Shown here: positions 57,001 to 64,000 of the stretch, one piece after another
How positions within the stretch are numbered: the first letter of the stretch is position 1
How the letters are laid out: every line of letters begins with the position of its first letter
The notes under the pieces: generated by a model
What the model was told of the DNA's origin: nothing
Database searches by the model: none
Seen by the model: only the letters and a program-made list of their open reading frames with translations
Made by a program: the position numbers and the translations under genes
Assembly: GCF_029201565.1 (NCBI RefSeq)
Contig: NZ_CP104002.1
Coordinates: 124,001-188,000, forward strand
Direction: 5' to 3'
DNA length: 64,000 nucleotides
From: Devosia sp. SD17-2
GTDB lineage: Bacteria; Pseudomonadota; Alphaproteobacteria; Rhizobiales; Devosiaceae

Positions 57001-57561
57001 TCACAGGCTCTCGATGATCCGGGCAATGAGCGTCTCTGTATCCTCACCGGCGCGGATGGCGATCTGCCCATCAAGCAGCAGGACGGCAAGGCCGTGGACC
57101 TTGGCCCAGGCGGCAAGGGTTCTTGTGCGGGCTGCCGCATCCTCGCCGCCAACTGCCTCCCGCAGCGTTTCGAAAGCCGCGTCAGCAGCCATGCGCAGGC
57201 CGGGCCGGGCATCCTTTTTCAATTGCGGCGAGAACATCAGCCGGAAGAGGTTCGGGTTTTGGAGGGCAAAGACGACATAAGTCTTGCCCATGGCGGCCAG
57301 CACATCATCAGGCTGGCTGTCGATCACCTCGCGCATGCGCGCAGCAAAGCGCTGGAAGCCCGTGACCGCCAGAGCCTCGAGCAGGGCTGCCCGGCTATCA
57401 AAGTGACGATAGGGCGCGGCCGCCGATACGCCAACAGCCCGGGCGAGATCGCGCAGGCCGAGCCCCGCCTCTCCCTCGCGGGCAAGGATGGAGAGGGCGG
57501 TTTCGAGCAGGACCTGCCGCAGATTGCCGTGATGATAAGGGCTATTTGATAAAGTTGACAT
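57001..57561 (-). CDS. TetR-family transcriptional regulator
   Basis: 186 residues. N-terminal HTH: NLRQVLLETALSILAREGEA, then GVSAAAPYRHFDSRAALLEA. A WHG/TetR_C-like ligand domain follows. It is divergent from the DUF2214 gene with a 60-base gap, so that gene is the probable target, together with its own gene. The ATG at 57559-57561 starts MSTLSNSPYHHGNLRQVL. The ligand is unknown. Confidence 0.88.
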   Translation of the reverse strand: MSTLSNSPYHHGNLRQVLLETALSILAREGEAGLGLRDLARAVGVSAAAPYRHFDSRAALLEALAVTGFQRFAARMREVIDSQPDDVLAAMGKTYVVFALQNPNLFRLMFSPQLKKDARPGLRMAADAAFETLREAVGGEDAAARTRTLAAWAKVHGLAVLLLDGQIAIRAGEDTETLIARIIESL

Positions 57562-57620
57562 TGTTTACATGGCAAGAATAGAGTGTGAGCATAGATAACA
57601 TCCGGAGCCGAGGGACGCAA

Positions 57621-58061
57621 ATGGACTGGAGCTTTATCCTTGCCTGCGCCCACCATGTCGCGGTGTTTGCCCTGGTGGGCGTTTTCGCGGCCGAGTTCGC
57701 GCTCATCCGCCCCGGCCTTTCGGCAGCACAGGTCAGCCAGCTCTCGAAGATTGACGCGGCCTATGGAGGACTGGCGGTGCTGGTCATCATCGTTGGCGTC
57801 ATCCGTGTCTGGTTCGGCACCGGCGATCCCGGGTATTACTTGGGCAATTGGGCCTTCTGGGCCAAGATCGGCGCCTTCACTATCATGGGCGTTCTCACCA
57901 TTCCGCCGACGCTCGCCATACGGAAATGGCTCAAGGCCGGGCAGGGGGCACCACCCGCCGGCGAGATTGCAGCCGCACGGCGCTATGTGCATCTCCAGGC
58001 AGTGGCGCTGGTATTTGTCCCCATTTTCGCCGCCGCCATGGCGAGGGGCTATGGGGCCTGA
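57621..58061 (+). CDS. DUF2214 family membrane protein
   Basis: 146 residues from the ATG at 57621 (MDWSFILACAHHVAVFALVG); a GTG at 57585 is less likely. Four transmembrane helices with conserved His in ACAHHVAVF and a GGLAVLVIIVGVIRVWFGTG segment. The family occurs in proteobacteria with unknown function. Histidines in helices hint at heme or metal binding, which is speculative. Probably controlled by the divergent TetR regulator. It converges with nth, with 6 bases between stop codons. Confidence 0.85.
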   Translation: MDWSFILACAHHVAVFALVGVFAAEFALIRPGLSAAQVSQLSKIDAAYGGLAVLVIIVGVIRVWFGTGDPGYYLGNWAFWAKIGAFTIMGVLTIPPTLAIRKWLKAGQGAPPAGEIAAARRYVHLQAVALVFVPIFAAAMARGYGA

Positions 58062-58067
58062 GTCGGA

Positions 58068-58742
58068 TCAGCTGCGGGCCGGGTTTTCGGTCTTGGGTTC
58101 GAACCGGCACCATTGGGCGATGGGGCACCGCCAGCATTCAGGCTTTCGTGCCTTGCAGATGTAGCGACCATGCAGGATCAGCCAGTGGTGGGCATGGAGC
58201 ATGAAACGCTCCGGCACCTGCTTCTCGAGCGCCAGCTCCACCGCCAATGGCGTTGCCCCCGGCGCGAGCCCGGTGCGATTGCCTACCCGGAACAAATGCG
58301 TGTCGACCGCAATGGTGGGTTGCTTGAAGAAAATGTTCAGCACCACATTGGCCGTCTTGCGGCCGACGCCGGGCAGGGCCTCGAGCGCCTCGCGCACGTC
58401 GGGTACCTCGCCACCGTGCTTTTCGATCAGCTGCTGGGAGAGCGCGTAGACGAATTTCGCCTTGTTGCGATAGAGCCCGATGGTCTTGATTTCGGTCTCG
58501 ATCCCCTCGACGCCGAGGGCCACCATGGCAGCCGGCGTGGGGGCGAGCTGGAACAAATTCTTCGTAGCGCGATTTACCCCAACGTCGGTAGCCTGGGCAG
58601 ACAGGACCACCGCGACGAGAAGGGTAAAGGCATTGACGTAATCGAGCTCGCCCTTGGGCTCCGGCTCGATCTCGTGAAAGCGGGTAAAGATGGCCTCGGC
58701 GTCGGCGCGGCTCAATTTCTTAACTTTTTTCGCGGTTGCCAT
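58068..58742 (-). CDS. nth: Endonuclease III
   Basis: DNA glycosylase/AP lyase for oxidised pyrimidines. 224 residues from the ATG at 58740-58742 (MATAKKVKKLSRADAEA). Helix-hairpin-helix LPGVGRKTANVVL contains the catalytic Lys; the catalytic Asp is in VDTHLFRVGNR. The four Fe-S cysteines are in CKARKPECWRCPIAQWC (C-x6-C-x2-C-x5-C). The longer frame to 59021 overlaps the DUF2244 gene antisense and is rejected. Confidence 0.96.
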   Translation of the reverse strand: MATAKKVKKLSRADAEAIFTRFHEIEPEPKGELDYVNAFTLLVAVVLSAQATDVGVNRATKNLFQLAPTPAAMVALGVEGIETEIKTIGLYRNKAKFVYALSQQLIEKHGGEVPDVREALEALPGVGRKTANVVLNIFFKQPTIAVDTHLFRVGNRTGLAPGATPLAVELALEKQVPERFMLHAHHWLILHGRYICKARKPECWRCPIAQWCRFEPKTENPARS

Positions 58743-58787
58743 TCTCTCGCCTTCGAATCTCTGCCAATAGTTCTTGGAGAGACAGCC

Positions 58788-59273
58788 ATGCCGATGCAAG
58801 CCACAACCACTGCTCCGCTCTTTTCCGCCACGCTGCGACCCGACCGTTCGCTGCGCCCGGCCGGCGGCTGGGTGTCGCTGATCATTGCCGCCATTGTCGC
58901 TGTCCCCTTCCTGATCGCGGTGCCGGATTTCCTGCTGCCGGGTGCCGTCGCATTCGCCATTGCCGCCGCTGCGCTGGTGGCGCTGAGCATGCGCCAGGCC
59001 CGGCGCGACCGGATCATCCAACAGATCACCGTCTGGCCCGAGCAGATCGAGCTGTCATTGCGTGGCCCCGGTCAGGAGCGCAGCCTCGCGCGTTTTGCCC
59101 CGCGTGACGTGCGCCTCGTGCTCATCCGCGACGAGAATGAACGCACCACTGCCGTCCACCTCCGCCATGGCGAGGACAATGTCGAGATCGGAGCTTTCCT
59201 CAGTTCCGACGACAAGGCGAGCTTTGCCCGCGCGTTCGGCCAGGCGCTGCGCCGGGCGCGCCGCGCCGCCTGA
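58788..59273 (+). CDS. DUF2244 domain membrane protein
   Basis: 161 residues from the ATG at 58788, with TTGGAGAGA as ribosome-binding site. Two hydrophobic helices near the N terminus (VSLIIAAIVAVPFLIAV, LPGAVAFAIAAAALVAL) and a soluble C-terminal domain (ITVWPEQIELSLRGPG, HLRHGEDNVEIGAFLSSDDK). DUF2244 proteins are commonly found beside nth in alphaproteobacteria. The function is unknown. It is divergent from nth with a 45-base gap. Confidence 0.88.
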   Translation: MPMQATTTAPLFSATLRPDRSLRPAGGWVSLIIAAIVAVPFLIAVPDFLLPGAVAFAIAAAALVALSMRQARRDRIIQQITVWPEQIELSLRGPGQERSLARFAPRDVRLVLIRDENERTTAVHLRHGEDNVEIGAFLSSDDKASFARAFGQALRRARRAA

Positions 59274-59348
59274 TGGTCAAAACCGGGTCGCTGCGCCGGC
59301 TGGGCTGCCCTAGAACAGCGCCAGACTGATCCGATGAGAGGCCCAGCC

Positions 59349-60218
59349 ATGAACCAGCTCGGCACACTGGTCCCCCGGGACGATTACGACATTATCCGCG
59401 CCGCCATCCGCTACCTCAGCGAAACCGGGCCTGACGCCACCGATCTCGGCGCCTTTGCCCGCGCGATGGGCCTGAGTGAACGCCAGCTGACCGAGCTGTT
59501 TCGGCGCTGGTGCGGCCTCAGCCCAAAAAGCTTTGCCCAGGCGGTGGCGCTTGACCATGCAAAGTCCCTGCTGCGGGGACAGGCCAGCGTCCTCGACACC
59601 ACCTATGAGGTGGGGCTCAGCTCAACCTCGCGGCTGCACGATCTCTTTGTCGCCTATGAAGCCATGCCACCGGGCGTGTTCCGCGCAGGCGGGGCAGGGC
59701 TCGACATGATCTGGGGCGTGGCCCCTTCACCCTTCGGCACGGCGGTGATGACGGCGACTGAATATGGTGTGTCGGGGCTGGGATTTGCCGATGCGGAGAC
59801 GAGCGTCGATGAGGCGTTTGCCGATCTGGCTAATCGCTGGCCCAATGCCCGTTTCGTGCGGGACGATCTGAGCATCGCGCCTCTTGTGGCGCAGATCTTC
59901 GAGCCTGGGCGCTGGTCGGCGGAACAGCCGGTGCGGGTGGTGCTGATCGGCACGGATTTTGAGGTGCAGGTATGGGACCGCCTGCTGAAAATCCCGATGG
60001 GGCAGGCGACCACCTATTCGAGTGTTGCCCAATCCATCGGAAGACCCAAAGCCTCTCGGGCCGTGGGTGCGGCGGTGGGCAAGAACCCGATCAGCTTCGT
60101 CGTGCCCTGCCACCGCGTGGTGGGGACCTCAGGCGCGCTGACCGGGTATCACTGGGGCGTACCGCGAAAGCGGGCAATCCTGGGCTGGGAGGCCGGGGTG
60201 ATTTCGGCGGCGCATTGA
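59349..60218 (+). CDS. Methylated-DNA-protein cysteine methyltransferase with AraC-like N-terminal domain (Ada-like)
   Basis: 289 residues from the ATG at 59349, preceded by GAGAGG; a start at 59334 is possible. The N-terminal half is an AraC-type HTH (AMGLSERQLTELFRRWCGL, TYEVGLSSTSRLHDLFVAYE). The C-terminal half is an O6-methylguanine-DNA methyltransferase with the acceptor Cys in SFVVPCHRVVG and the recognition helix GQATTYSSVAQSIGRPKASR. Unlike full Ada it lacks the N-terminal zinc domain that senses methylphosphotriesters. It repairs alkylated guanine and may regulate. Confidence 0.92.
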   Translation: MNQLGTLVPRDDYDIIRAAIRYLSETGPDATDLGAFARAMGLSERQLTELFRRWCGLSPKSFAQAVALDHAKSLLRGQASVLDTTYEVGLSSTSRLHDLFVAYEAMPPGVFRAGGAGLDMIWGVAPSPFGTAVMTATEYGVSGLGFADAETSVDEAFADLANRWPNARFVRDDLSIAPLVAQIFEPGRWSAEQPVRVVLIGTDFEVQVWDRLLKIPMGQATTYSSVAQSIGRPKASRAVGAAVGKNPISFVVPCHRVVGTSGALTGYHWGVPRKRAILGWEAGVISAAH

Positions 60219-60290
60219 TTTTTTGGGGCCAATGGCTCCCGTGCCATTCGCGTTAATTCGCGGGTTTGCCCTGCAGGATGGCCTTCGCTG

Positions 60291-60349
60291 CCATTCGAGC
60301 GTAGCTCTCATGGCCTTCTCACCTCAAAACGCGCCACTGGCGCGTTTTG
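60291..60349 (+). repeat. Family-B two-hairpin repeat, copy 4
   Basis: Box CCATTCGAGCGTAGCTCTCATGG followed by stem CAAAACGCGCC (60325-60335) / GGCGCGTTTTG (60339-60349), loop ACT. Compared with other copies both stem arms have changed together. Confidence 0.7.
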
Positions 60350-60367
60350 CCCTGCGGGACGGTTCGA

Positions 60368-60383
60368 AGTTTCACGTGAATCC
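60368..60383 (-). promoter_or_regulatory. parS-like 14-mer (site 7 of 7)
   Basis: The minus strand reads GGATTCACGTGAAACT. It lies between the family-B copy 4 and a family-A repeat in the 458-base gap before gpmA. Confidence 0.5.
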
Positions 60384-60389
60384 TTGGGT

Positions 60390-60661
60390 GGGTACCCCCA
60401 CCTAGCCTCCCCCTGAATCAGGGGGAGGGACCGGCTGGTGGCTGTCGGGCCGCATGCCTTTCGAAGCCACCATTCTTTCTTCATCACCTGGCGTGTCCGG
60501 GTGATCCATACCGCCGCCAAGTGGATTGCCCGGACAAGCCGGGTGATGACGATGGAGGGGAGAACGTGGACAGGGCCAAAAGAGCGATGAGCGGCGCTCT
60601 GCCAGCGCAACGCACTCGATCGGTCCCTCCCCCTTTTTCAGGGGGAGGTTAGGAGGGGTGC
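60390..60661. repeat. Family-A composite element: inverted pair with internal sequence
   Basis: Terminal units CCCCCACCTAGCCTCCCCCT (from 60390) and its inverted partner ending 60661 flank about 190 bases. This resembles a miniature inverted-repeat element of about 270 bases, although no target duplication was confirmed. The whole 458-base gap between the methyltransferase gene and gpmA holds only this, a parS-like site and family-B copy 4. Confidence 0.7.
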
Positions 60662-60676
60662 CCCTCGGCAATTGCC

Positions 60677-61291
60677 TTAAAGCAGGACGCGCTCGACGAG
60701 TTTGCCGTCGGGGCCGATCTTGTAGACCGTAGGTTCGCCGGTGCCGATTTCGCGGGCGAGGATCTCGTCGGGGGTCAGGCCCTCGATGGCCATGACGAGC
60801 GCGCGCAGCGAGTTGCCGTGGGCGGCAACCAGCACGGTTTTACCGGCCTTGAGCTGCGGCACGATCTCGGCCTCGTAATAGGGCAGGGTGCGCGCGGCAG
60901 TGTCCTTGAGGCTCTCGCCACCTGGAGGCGGCACGTCGAAGGACCGGCGCCAGATCAGCACCTGCTCCTCACCCCACTTCTTGCGCGCATCATCCTTGTT
61001 GAGACCCGAGAGGTCTCCATAGTCGCGTTCGTTGAGCGCGATATTGCGGGTGATGGTGACGTTGAGGATGCCCATTTCCTCGAGGATGAGGTCGAGCGTG
61101 TGCTGGGCGCGGCGGAGGGCCGAAGTGTAGAACAGGTCAGGCGCATAACCGCCGGCCTTGAGGGCCTGGCCGGTGGCGCGGGCTTCCCCCACACCCTTTT
61201 CGGTGAGGTTGGGATTGCGCCAACCGGTGAAAAGGTTTTCCAGATTCCATTCGCTCTGGCCGTGGCGGACGAGGATCAGCGTGCCGGTCAT
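60677..61291 (-). CDS. gpmA: 2,3-bisphosphoglycerate-dependent phosphoglycerate mutase
   Basis: Interconverts 3- and 2-phosphoglycerate. 204 residues, the short alphaproteobacterial form. The RHG motif is in [20 protein letters not shown] with the catalytic His, and the second His is in [40 protein letters not shown] is typical. It is followed by the repeat element and preceded by dapB 15 bases away, so they are probably co-transcribed. Confidence 0.95.
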   Translation of the reverse strand: MTGTLILVRHGQSEWNLENLFTGWRNPNLTEKGVGEARATGQALKAGGYAPDLFYTSALRRAQHTLDLILEEMGILNVTITRNIALNERDYGDLSGLNKDDARKKWGEEQVLIWRRSFDVPPPGGESLKDTAARTLPYYEAEIVPQLKAGKTVLVAAHGNSLRALVMAIEGLTPDEILAREIGTGEPTVYKIGPDGKLVERVLL

Positions 61292-61306
61292 GTTGTTTTC
61301 TGTCCC

Positions 61307-62119
61307 TTAGTCGTTGAGGCCGAGCACATCGGCCATGGAATAAAGCCCCGCCTGCTGACGGGCGGCCCAGAGGGCAGCGCGAATGGCGCCATTGGCATAA
61401 ATCGTGCGGTCCTGGGCGCGGTGGGTCAACTCGATGCGCTCCGAAGCGCCGGCGAGGATCACCATGTGATCACCGATGACATTGCCGCCGCGCAGGGTGG
61501 CAAAGCCGATGGTACCGGCTTCGCGCGGGCCGGTGTGGCCATCACGGACACGGACCGAATTGTCCTTGAGGGAGATGCCGCGCCCCTTGGCAGCAGCTTC
61601 GCCCAGCATGAGGGCCGTACCCGAGGGGGCATCGACCTTGAGATTGTGGTGCATTTCGAGCACTTCGACATCATAGTCGGAGAGTGCGGCGGCGGCCTTT
61701 TCGACAAGCACCGCGAGCGCGACCATGCCCGGCGAGAAATTGCCCGACTTTACAATGCGTGCGCCGGCAGCGGCGGCATCGACGATGGCGCTGTCATCAG
61801 CCTCGGAGCAGCCTGTCGTGCCGATGATGTGCACCAGCCCGCGCTCGGCAGCCTTCTGCGCCAGGGCGACGCTGGCGGCAGGGGCGGTAAAATCAATGAT
61901 GGCGTCGGCGCTGTCGAGGAGCGCGGAAATATCATCGCTGACGAGAACGCCGAGTTCTTCGAGACCGGCCAGGAGCCCCGCATCCTTGCCCAGGGCAGGA
62001 GCGCCGGGGCGATCGACCGCGCCCACAAGGACCATGTCGGGATGGGCGGCCACGGCCCTCAAATTGGCAGCGCCCATGCGCCCGCCTGCGCCCGCAATAA
62101 TGGTCCGCAATCCCGCCAT
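61307..62119 (-). CDS. dapB: 4-hydroxy-tetrahydrodipicolinate reductase
   Basis: Lysine/diaminopimelate pathway. 270 residues from the ATG at 62117-62119 ([16 protein letters not shown]), with AAGGAG nine bases upstream; a TTG two codons before is less likely. The NAD(P) motif is GAGGRMG. The active site is in [20 protein letters not shown] (HH plus KVDAPSGTA). Family length. Adjacent gpmA suggests co-transcription, a pairing common in Rhizobiales. Confidence 0.95.
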   Translation of the reverse strand: MAGLRTIIAGAGGRMGAANLRAVAAHPDMVLVGAVDRPGAPALGKDAGLLAGLEELGVLVSDDISALLDSADAIIDFTAPAASVALAQKAAERGLVHIIGTTGCSEADDSAIVDAAAAGARIVKSGNFSPGMVALAVLVEKAAAALSDYDVEVLEMHHNLKVDAPSGTALMLGEAAAKGRGISLKDNSVRVRDGHTGPREAGTIGFATLRGGNVIGDHMVILAGASERIELTHRAQDRTIYANGAIRAALWAARQQAGLYSMADVLGLND

Positions 62120-62245
62120 AGCCAAATCTCCTTGCCGTCCGCCCCGCCTATAGCAGTGCCGCGCGCCGACGCCAACTGCGCGTCACAATCGACACAATTG
62201 GAAACAATGACTAGGCTGAGCCCGAAGCAGTCGAACGGAACCGGA

Positions 62246-62596
62246 ATGACCATCACGAATGCGCTGGCCAGTATCGCCGTAGAAAGCCTCAGCGAATCCC
62301 TTGTCTGGTATGAATATCTCTTCGGCCGGCCCGCCGACGCCCGGCCCATGGCCGATGTGGCCGAATGGAAATTGCCCGGCGGCAGCTGGGTGCATGTTGC
62401 CACCGATGCAGACCGGGCCGGCGCCAGCGTCGTCATGCTGATCGTCGATGACATTTCAGATGAACTGGGGCGTCTTGAGATCTTCGGCATCAAGCCGGTG
62501 GCCAAGGCGATCGGCGATTTTTTCAAGACCGCAAAACTGCGCGACCCCGACGGCAACCTCATCGTGCTGAGCCAGCCGCAGCCCGGGACCTATTAG
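62246..62596 (+). CDS. VOC-family (glyoxalase-like) protein
   Basis: 116 residues from the ATG at 62246. A single VOC domain: NALASIAVESLSESLVWYEY, GAGASVVMLIVDDISDELGR is approximate, and LRDPDGNLIVLSQPQPGTY ends with the typical DPDGN segment. The substrate is unknown. The long frame from 60818 is antisense to gpmA and dapB and is rejected. Confidence 0.8.
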   Translation: MTITNALASIAVESLSESLVWYEYLFGRPADARPMADVAEWKLPGGSWVHVATDADRAGASVVMLIVDDISDELGRLEIFGIKPVAKAIGDFFKTAKLRDPDGNLIVLSQPQPGTY

Positions 62597-62667
62597 CCGG
62601 GCCTGTCGAAAAACCCGAGGCTGGCCCGTCGCTCTCCTGTCAGGGACAATGATGAGGGAGACAGACA

Positions 62668-63061
62668 ATGAAGCCCGAGGTGAAGGGTCAACATCAGCAT
62701 AGACGTCGCGTCGCTCGAGAGCGGGCTGGCGTTCTATCAGGGCCTATTCGGCTTTGAGGAAGTGGCGCGACCGTTTCCGACCATGGCCATACTTGATGCG
62801 GGAACGACGAGCATCTCCGTCCATGAAAAGGCCGAGGGGTCGCAGAGCTCTGAGACGAGCAGCGACACCCGCCGCTACGCGCGACACTGGACCCCGGTGC
62901 ATCTCGATTTCCATGTCGATGCGCTGACGCCGTTTGTCGATCAGGTCACCGCGGCGGGCGGGGTGGTGGAGCGCCTTTTCCTTACCGAGGGACCGCGACC
63001 GGTGGCCTTCTGCGCCGATCCCTTCGGCAATGGCTTTTGCATCATCGCCCAGCGCCGCTAG
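62668..63061 (+). pseudogene. VOC-family protein, apparent one-base frameshift near the start
   Basis: An ATG at 62668-62670 starts MKPEVKG; then the VOC frame needed for VNISIDVASLESGLAFYQGL is one base off, interrupted by a TGA at 62681-62683. Deleting one G in the GAAGGGTC run restores a continuous 130-codon gene. Without the change translation could start only at the GTG 62762 (ARPFPTMAILDAGTTSISVH), losing the first strand. The rest is intact and ends PVAFCADPFGNGFCIIAQRR. It could be a real mutation or an error in the source sequence. Confidence 0.65.
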
Positions 63062-63111
63062 CGCGCCGGACTCGGATATTCGTTCTCTCCTCGGAGAGCG
63101 CAGTGCCGATG

Positions 63112-64000
63112 CTACACCCGGCGCAGGCTCACATTGGAAATGAGATGGTCTGCGCCCTTCTTGAGGATCAGGTCGGCGCGACCTTTGGTGGGCAGGATAT
63201 TTTCAACCAGATTGGGCAGGTTGATGGTGCGCCAGACTTCCCGACCCAGCGCGCCGGCCGCAGTTTCGCTCATCGAAGCGAAGTGGCGGAAGAACGAGTT
63301 CGGATCCTGGAAGGCGGTTTCGCGCAGGCGGAAGAACCGCTCCATGAACCAGGCTTCGAGATCATGCGTCTCGGCGTCGATATAGATCGAGAAATCGATG
63401 AAATCCGAAGCGAAGAGGATCGGGTTTCCGGTCTTGGGCAATTCGCCCGGCTGGAGGATGTTGAGACCCTCGACGATGAGGATGTCGGGACGGCCGATGA
63501 CCACTTCCTTGCCCTCGACCACGTCATAGACGAGGTGGGAGTAGACAGGGACAGCGACCTTTTCCTTGCCGGATTTGATATCGGCGAGGAAGTTCACAAA
63601 GCGGGAGCGATCGTAGCTTTCCGGAAAGCCCTTGCGGTCCATCAGATTGCGGCGCTTGAGCTCGGCATTGGGATAGAGAAAGCCGTCGGTGGTAACGAGA
63701 TCGACACGCGGGCTCGATGGCCAGCGCGAGAGCAGGGCCTGCAGGATACGGGCGGTGGTGGATTTTCCCACCGCAACCGAGCCGGCGACCCCAATGATGA
63801 AGGGCACCTTGTGGTCGGGCTTCTTGAGGAAGCGCGAGGCCACATTATGGAGGTCCTGAATGGCCTCAACGTAATGAGAGAGCAGCCGGGTCAGCGGCAG
63901 GTAGACTTCTTCGGCTTCTTCGAGCGAGATCGGGTCATTGAGACCGCGCAGCTTGTCGATATCGCTCTGGGCCAGCGTCATGGGCTGGCCGTTGCGCAGC
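63112..64000 (-). CDS. coaA: Pantothenate kinase, type I (5' end outside window)
   Basis: First step of CoA synthesis. About 295 residues are visible; the in-frame ATG at 63979-63981 (MTLAQSDIDKLRGLNDPISL) is internal, because the frame continues upstream as LRNGQP to the window edge, and family members have about 25 more residues. Walker A: FIIGVAGSVAVGKSTTARIL. Other motifs: DLVTTDGFLYPNAELKRRNL, KGFPESYDRSRFVNFLADIK, VYSHLVYDVVEGK, DILIVEGLNILQPGELPKTG. The C-terminal end is complete. Confidence 0.95.
   Translation of the reverse strand, partial: LRNGQPMTLAQSDIDKLRGLNDPISLEEAEEVYLPLTRLLSHYVEAIQDLHNVASRFLKKPDHKVPFIIGVAGSVAVGKSTTARILQALLSRWPSSPRVDLVTTDGFLYPNAELKRRNLMDRKGFPESYDRSRFVNFLADIKSGKEKVAVPVYSHLVYDVVEGKEVVIGRPDILIVEGLNILQPGELPKTGNPILFASDFIDFSIYIDAETHDLEAWFMERFFRLRETAFQDPNSFFRHFASMSETAAGALGREVWRTINLPNLVENILPTKGRADLILKKGADHLISNVSLRRV

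Overview
The window looks like chromosomal DNA from an alphaproteobacterium of the Hyphomicrobiales, most like Devosia or a close relative. The evidence is high GC, the gene neighbourhoods (rsmI-yraN-gshB, hrcA-grpE next to rph-rdgB-hemW, dnaJ-dnaK, an ScfR-type regulator beside isocitrate lyase), a pabB-pabC fusion, and dense G/C-rich intergenic palindromes. The genus is an inference. No rRNA, tRNA or CRISPR array was recognised.

Layout. 1-8.9 kb: 3' part of trpS, then murJ, glnD, mutS and a DUF2189 membrane protein, all on the minus strand. 9.2-11.4 kb: an NADP-reductase-like oxidoreductase and metY. 11.7-18.5 kb: a xylose/xylan locus (GH43 beta-xylosidase, xylA, xylB, LacI regulator) with a divergent aldose 1-epimerase. 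18.8-22.8 kb: a WYL regulator, an ScfR/RamB-type regulator, a 75-residue unknown protein and aceA; five CTTTACA repeats lie between the regulator and the unknown gene. 22.8-24.46 kb: a cold-shock/DUF1294 protein, a NUDIX hydrolase and the 3' part of yifB/comM.

24.46-33.85 kb is a mobile island that replaces the middle (ATPase core) of yifB/comM. It holds two intact IS5-family elements, one IS5/IS1182-like remnant and two IS3-family elements. Removing the IS elements in silico rebuilds two cargo genes. One is a secreted pentapeptide-repeat protein, preceded by a tiny translationally coupled partner that shares its Cys/Asn module. The other is a protein of about 508 residues with polymerase-palm-like motifs, cut twice by IS3 elements. 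The rest of the island is gene fragments.

33.85-39.8 kb: the 5' part of yifB/comM, a GH25 lysozyme-like lipoprotein, marC, gshB, yraN, rsmI and an LpoA-like lipoprotein. 40.1-46.9 kb: grpE, hrcA, then rph, a small coupled ORF, rdgB and hemW, then a hydroxypyruvate-isomerase-like gene, pyrF and a MarR regulator. 47-52.7 kb: a histidine phosphatase, an FMN reductase, a VOC protein, a small ORF with an odd start, dnaJ and dnaK, which has a heat-shock-like promoter and a strong terminator. 52.9-60.2 kb: a small secreted protein, pabBC, pncA, an adenosine-kinase-like pfkB gene, a TetR regulator, DUF2214, nth, DUF2244 and an Ada/Ogt-like methyltransferase. 60.7-64 kb: gpmA, dapB, two VOC genes (one apparently frameshifted) and coaA, which runs off the window.

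Three repeat systems overlie this. A 14-bp near-palindrome, GATTCACGTGRAAC, occurs seven times and closely resembles the ParB site parS. A G/C-rich palindromic repeat occurs about 20 times, often as inverted pairs. A two-hairpin repeat occurs four times; the arms of its second stem covary between copies.
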